Positions 63,301 through 64,000 of a stretch of DNA of 64,000 nt are shown here, piece by piece (the stretch's first letter is position 1; each line of letters starts with the position of its first letter). A model generated the notes under the pieces. The model was not told the DNA's origin and searched no databases. It saw nothing but the letters and a program-made list of their open reading frames with translations. The translations under genes were made by a program, and so were the position numbers. Source of the stretch: Pedobacter steynii (GTDB lineage: Bacteria > Bacteroidota > Bacteroidia > Sphingobacteriales > Sphingobacteriaceae); the NCBI RefSeq assembly GCF_001721645.1, contig NZ_CP017141.1, positions 1,674,001 through 1,738,000 of the forward strand, written 5' to 3'.

Positions 63301-64000
63301 ACAGCCTCTTTATCTTCTACTTTCCATTTAAAATTAAGTTTTTCATTTCTAAAGTTTCCAGGCATGGCTTTGATACTGTCAATGAATGCATCAGTTTCTC
63401 TTACCAGGATACTGGCCGTATAGCCATTCTGGGCCTTGCTTTTCAATTGAATGATGTTCTCATCCGGAATGTCAATAAACTGATCAAATACCATCTCATA
63501 TTGATCGTTCCCGGCAATTGCTTCATCAAGCGTTCTGACATTTTGTTTGTAGCCCTCTTCCCGGATGGAGTTGTCTCTGATAGATTTAACCGATAAATAT
63601 GGCCTGGTTAAAAGCTCAGACATGGAACTCCCTTTGCGCTGTTCTTTACTGAAGGCGATGTTATTCCTGAGAAATACCCGGGTATCTGTATATTCATTGC
63701 CGGATTTATTCCTTTCCTGTACGAGGATTAAACTGTCATTTTTAAAGTAATACTTTTTAGTTCTGCTGTTAATAAGACCGTTATCTTTCTGTTCCACATA
63801 TAACACCGCCTTACCATTCGAGCTGTATCTTTCTGCATACATCGATTGTTCTCCCTGAAGGTAAACCAGACTACTTTGTTTTTCCAGGTGATCCAGGTTC
63901 GCATCTATGGAATCTGCCAGGACCCGAATGGTTTTATCCGTCATGGCTGTTGCGGCGGACTGCGTGATCAAATCCGCCTGAGGATGCTTAGGTTGTTGGT
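63249..64000 (-). CDS. Hypothetical protein, partial at the window end
   Basis: The frame stays open to base 64000, so the N-terminus is missing. The visible 249 or so residues contain SLVYLQGEQSMYAERYSSNGKAVLYVEQ, TRPYLSVKSIR and NEKLNFKWKVEDKEAVYVPVAAKV. It looks mostly beta-rich. I recognise no family. It ends inside the SprT-like gene, overlapping it by 52 bp in the convergent direction, so both 3' ends are coding on opposite strands. Confidence 0.7.
   Translation of the reverse strand, partial: QQPKHPQADLITQSAATAMTDKTIRVLADSIDANLDHLEKQSSLVYLQGEQSMYAERYSSNGKAVLYVEQKDNGLINSRTKKYYFKNDSLILVQERNKSGNEYTDTRVFLRNNIAFSKEQRKGSSMSELLTRPYLSVKSIRDNSIREEGYKQNVRTLDEAIAGNDQYEMVFDQFIDIPDENIIQLKSKAQNGYTASILVRETDAFIDSIKAMPGNFRNEKLNFKWKVEDKEAVYVPVAAKVTSAKGLNK

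Overview
The window looks like chromosomal DNA of a Bacteroidota member, most likely a Sphingobacteriaceae such as Pedobacter. Signs are the giant SprA gene of the type IX secretion/gliding system, a DUF6266 protein, a DUF4292 lipoprotein, GAF/PAS hybrid kinases, few Shine-Dalgarno sites, and several TAnnTTTG (-7) promoter boxes typical of this phylum. I see no phage, insertion sequence or CRISPR array. The genus is an inference.

Region 1 (1-9.4 kb) is the end of a surface polysaccharide operon, all on the + strand. A cut-off cupin epimerase is followed by CapF- and CapG-like enzymes for UDP-N-acetyl-L-fucosamine, a family-4 glycosyltransferase, an SDR ketoreductase, a WecA/WbpL-type initiating transferase, a WbpM-type 4,6-dehydratase and a Wzi-like outer membrane protein. 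A terminator and a tRNA-Thr close it. Region 2 (9.7-18.3 kb) holds secreted or envelope hydrolases: an EEP nuclease/phosphatase, DUF2264, a patatin fused to an outer membrane barrel, GH125 and GH20.

Region 3 (18.4-29.3 kb) has two related soluble hybrid histidine kinases flanking an outer membrane barrel protein, dxs and glyA. Region 4 (29.3-35.7 kb) is mostly on the - strand: an AAA ATPase, comF, rlmN, rluF, DinB and a WYL regulator, with a DUF6266 gene on the + strand. Its comF-ATPase gap holds two copies of a hairpin element that look like tandem small RNAs; this is the most unusual signal in the window.

Region 5 (35.8-50.4 kb) is a dense + strand housekeeping block: amidohydrolase, NPD-type flavoenzyme, acyP, flippase, dut, TPR protein, DUF4292 lipoprotein, an EnvC-like protein lacking zinc ligands, two TatA-type proteins, gatA, a LysM lytic transglycosylase, maeB and ruvA. 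sprA follows (50.4-57.6 kb), then a secreted B-type lectin.

Region 6 (58.7-64 kb) carries gcvH, a VanZ protein, a tiny lipoprotein, an iron cluster (feoA, feoB, ferritin) with a candidate metalloregulator operator, a SprT-like protein and a cut-off hypothetical gene. Domain calls come from reading motifs by eye; no database search was run.
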